From Pseudomonadota bacterium (lineage in GTDB: Bacteria > Pseudomonadota > Gammaproteobacteria > JAKAQQ01): a stretch of 9,607 bases of DNA. The notes beneath the pieces were generated by a model, which was not told the origin of the DNA, ran no database searches, and worked only from the letters and a program-made list of their open reading frames with translations. The stretch's first letter is position 1. The number at the start of each line of letters is the position of its first letter. Made by a program: the position numbers and the translations under genes. Location of the stretch: NCBI GenBank assembly GCA_021828425.1, contig JAKARN010000043.1, positions 1 through 9,607 of the forward strand. The letters are read 5' to 3'. This document shows positions 7,553 through 9,607 of this stretch, in pieces.

Positions 7553-7609
7553 GGGGAGCCCCGATTCCCGGCAATCGAATCGCAAATCAGCGAAAATAGA
7601 GGGGTCCCC
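7553..7609. repeat. Pair of small GGGG-CCCC palindromes upstream of sucC
   Basis: GGGGAGCCCC at 7553-7562 and GGGGTCCCC at 7601-7609 are two short dyads about 48 bases apart. Both are followed by G then a purine and T, and both are preceded by A one base before the G run. They lie in the noncoding gap before sucC. In a GC-rich genome such short dyads can occur by chance. No clear sigma-70 promoter for sucC was found between them; the only AT-rich patch is CGAAAATAGA at 7591-7600. Confidence 0.25.
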
Positions 7610-7630
7610 GGTTTGCCAAGAGTGGGTTTC

Positions 7631-8800
7631 ATGAACCTCCATGAGTACCAGGCCAAAGAAATTTTTTCCCGTTTCGGAATCCCGGTTCCCTCCGGTTTGG
7701 TTGCCCGGTCATCGGTGGAAGCCGTCGCGGCAGCCGAACGGCTTGGCGGTTCGACCTGGGTGGTCAAGGCCCAGATCCATGCCGGAGGTCGCGGCAAAGC
7801 GGGAGGGGTCGAGGTCTGCCGCTCACCAGCCGCGGTGGGTGAGGTGGCCGGGAGGCTCATTGGACAACGCCTCAAGACCCACCAGACAGGACCCGAGGGG
7901 TTGCCTGTCCATGCGGTCTGGGTCGAGGAGGCTTCGGATATCGGGCGGGAGCTCTATCTCAGCCTGGTCGTCGACCGTGCACGGGAATGCCTGAGTTTCA
8001 TTGCCTCCTCCGAGGGAGGGATGGAAATCGAAACGGTGGCCGCGACCGATCCGGAAAAAATCGCGACGGTTCCCCTGCCTCCCGATCCCGGGGTCCCGGC
8101 TTATGTGACTCGAATTTTGGGAGGGGTCTTCCGGATGGCGCCCCAGCAACTGACGGCGCTTTCGTCTCTCTTGTCCGGACTGGAGCGGTGCATGCGGGAG
8201 TCGGATGCGTCTCTCATCGAGATCAACCCCCTGATCGTGACCCGAGGAGGAGAACTGCGTGCCTTGGACGCCAAGGTCAACCTGGATGACAACGCGCTCG
8301 GCCGTCATGTGGAACTCGCCGCGCTGGATGACCCCAGCCAGCGGGACCCGGCGGAGAACGAAGCGACCCAGGCCGGTCTCAACTATGTGGCATTGGAGGG
8401 TGACATTGCGTGCATGGTCAATGGCGCGGGACTGGCCATGGCAACCATGGACCTGATCCAGCTCAAGGGCGGCCAGCCGGCCAATTTCCTGGACGTGGGT
8501 GGGGACGCGACCGCGGCCCGGGTAACCGAGGCATTCCGGATTTTTCGGGCCAATCCCCGGGTTCGATCGATCTTCGTCAATATTTTCGGGGGAATCGTGC
8601 GTTGTGACCTGATTGCGGAGGGGATCATTGCGGCCTTCAAGGAAGTGGCGCCGGATGTCCCCGTGATTGTCCAGTTGGAGGGAACACGGGCAGAGGAAGG
8701 TCGGCGGATGTTTGTCGAGAGCCGATTGCCGATCGAGACGGCATCCGGGTTGACCCATGCAGCCGAGAGAGCGGTCCGTGCCGCCGGGGGTGCGGCATGA
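7631..8800 (+). CDS. sucC: Succinyl-CoA synthetase (succinate-CoA ligase), beta subunit
   Basis: Beta subunit of the TCA-cycle enzyme that interconverts succinyl-CoA and succinate with ATP or GTP formation; it pairs with the alpha subunit SucD encoded next. The product is 389 residues (E. coli SucC 388). It begins [20 protein letters not shown] and carries the ATP-grasp landmarks: [16 protein letters not shown] at 45-60, the Mg-nucleotide segment LIEINPL at 195-201 with Glu197 and Asn199, [11 protein letters not shown] from 213, and the ligase domain with GDATAARV and [15 protein letters not shown] around 291-331. ATG 7631 is supported by alignment to the family N-terminus and a modest purine-rich AAGAG at 7618-7622. 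The stop overlaps the sucD start as ATGA. The gene is divergent from pilS rather than within a sdh-sucAB cluster. No anomaly was seen. Confidence 0.96.
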   Translation: MNLHEYQAKEIFSRFGIPVPSGLVARSSVEAVAAAERLGGSTWVVKAQIHAGGRGKAGGVEVCRSPAAVGEVAGRLIGQRLKTHQTGPEGLPVHAVWVEEASDIGRELYLSLVVDRARECLSFIASSEGGMEIETVAATDPEKIATVPLPPDPGVPAYVTRILGGVFRMAPQQLTALSSLLSGLERCMRESDASLIEINPLIVTRGGELRALDAKVNLDDNALGRHVELAALDDPSQRDPAENEATQAGLNYVALEGDIACMVNGAGLAMATMDLIQLKGGQPANFLDVGGDATAARVTEAFRIFRANPRVRSIFVNIFGGIVRCDLIAEGIIAAFKEVAPDVPVIVQLEGTRAEEGRRMFVESRLPIETASGLTHAAERAVRAAGGAA

Positions 8801-9607
8801 GCGTGCTCGTCGATCGTGAAACACGAGTGATCTGCCAAGGTTTTACCGGTCGCCAAGGGACCTTTCATTGTGAACAGGCCATTCAGTACGGAACCTGTCT
8901 GGTGGGCGGGGTGACACCCGGACGTGGCGGGACCCGTCATCTGGATCGGCCCGTGTTCGACACGGTCCGTGAGGCTGTCAAGGAGACCGGGGCCCATGCC
9001 AGTCTCATCTTTGTGCCAGCAGCGGGTGCGGCGGATGCCATTCTCGAAGCTGTTGATGCCGGAATCCAGCTCATTGTCTGCATCACGGAGCACATTCCCG
9101 CCCTTGACATGGTACGGGTCAAGACTGCGCTCCGGAACCGGCCGGAAACCCGTCTCATCGGCCCGAACTGCCCGGGCATCATTACCCCGGAGGGGTGCAA
9201 GATGGGCATCATGCCGGGATCAATCCATCGCCGGGGGAGAATCGGAATTGTCTCCCGCTCGGGAACGCTGACTTATGTCGCCGTCCACCAGACCACGGAA
9301 ATCGGTTTGGGACAGTCGACCTGTATCGGGATCGGTGGGGATCCCATCCACGGAATCGGGTTCATTGACTGTCTGGCTCTGTTCGAAGCGGATCCCGAGA
9401 CTGAGGGGATCGTCCTCGTGGGCGAGATCGGGGGCAACGACGAGGAAAAAGCGGCTGCCTATATCCGCGATCACGTCACCAAGCCGGTGGTTGCCTACGT
9501 CGCAGGCGTCACGGCCCCGCCCGGAAAGCGCATGGGACATGCGGGCGCCATCATTTCGGGGGGAACCGGAACCGCTGCCGAAAAATACAGCGCTTTCGAG
9601 GAGGCAT
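8797..9607 (+). CDS. sucD: Succinyl-CoA synthetase, alpha subunit (3' truncated by window)
   Basis: Alpha subunit, which binds CoA and carries the phosphohistidine intermediate of succinyl-CoA synthetase. The window holds 270 codons of an expected 290 or so, and the frame is open to the window edge. The start [20 protein letters not shown], the Rossmann CoA-binding segment [10 protein letters not shown] (15-24), [10 protein letters not shown] (37-45), [11 protein letters not shown] (121-131), SRSGTLTY (153-160) and GIGGDPI (178-184) all match the family. The catalytic histidine is His248 in RMGHAGAII, equivalent to the E. coli phosphorylated histidine, and Glu210 in GEIGG is also conserved. 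The ATG overlaps the sucC TGA by 4 bases, the common coupling for equimolar subunits. Only the last roughly 20 residues are missing. Confidence 0.96.
   Translation, partial: MSVLVDRETRVICQGFTGRQGTFHCEQAIQYGTCLVGGVTPGRGGTRHLDRPVFDTVREAVKETGAHASLIFVPAAGAADAILEAVDAGIQLIVCITEHIPALDMVRVKTALRNRPETRLIGPNCPGIITPEGCKMGIMPGSIHRRGRIGIVSRSGTLTYVAVHQTTEIGLGQSTCIGIGGDPIHGIGFIDCLALFEADPETEGIVLVGEIGGNDEEKAAAYIRDHVTKPVVAYVAGVTAPPGKRMGHAGAIISGGTGTAAEKYSAFEEA

Noticed and set aside
7592..7597. GAAAAT as a -10 box for sucC
   Set aside because: It matches the consensus poorly and no -35-like hexamer lies at suitable spacing, so the sucC promoter is left unassigned.
7124..7630. Open plus-strand frame extending upstream of sucC
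   Set aside because: It is the antisense shadow of pilS and the intergenic gap. SucC aligns from ATG 7631, and the upstream residues are Gln/Gly/Glu-rich with no family resemblance.

Overview
The window is a GC-rich, gene-dense bacterial chromosome segment that looks gammaproteobacterial. The evidence is a PilS/PilR pair of the Pseudomonas/Xanthomonas type, a FadE-type membrane acyl-CoA dehydrogenase relative, a proteobacterial sucCD pair, and the short (about 325-residue) class of fumarylacetoacetate hydrolase beside hmgA and maiA. The genus cannot be fixed from the sequence. From memory, pilSR next to sucCD also occurs in Xanthomonadaceae, which makes that neighbourhood a reasonable guess. 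No insertion sequence, phage gene, tRNA, rRNA or CRISPR array was seen.

Layout. Bases 2-4399 (+) form a tightly packed unit: the 3' end of hmgA (homogentisate dioxygenase), fahA (fumarylacetoacetate hydrolase, TTG start), maiA (maleylacetoacetate isomerase, probable TTG start overlapping fahA), and an 812-codon gene overlapping maiA by 4 bases. The first three are the final three steps from homogentisate to fumarate and acetoacetate in tyrosine catabolism. The fourth is a FadE-like membrane protein whose fold can be followed end to end against E. coli FadE but whose signature flavin and substrate motifs are lost. A 94-base convergent gap (4400-4493) follows. Bases 7489-4494 (-) encode pilS then pilR, overlapping by 4 bases, a sensor kinase and sigma-54 activator pair for type IV pilus transcription. 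Across a 141-base divergent gap with a clear dyad lie sucC (7631-8800, +) and sucD (8797 to the window end, +), the two subunits of succinyl-CoA synthetase.

How the genes fit together. The tyrosine branch delivers fumarate and acetoacetate, and succinyl-CoA synthetase sits in the TCA cycle that receives them, but the two operons are separated by the oppositely oriented pilSR pair. Nothing in the sequence shows joint regulation. The most unusual items are the degenerate FadE homologue locked into the tyrosine operon and the inverted repeat in the pilS/sucC gap. I see no wholly unknown multi-gene system here.
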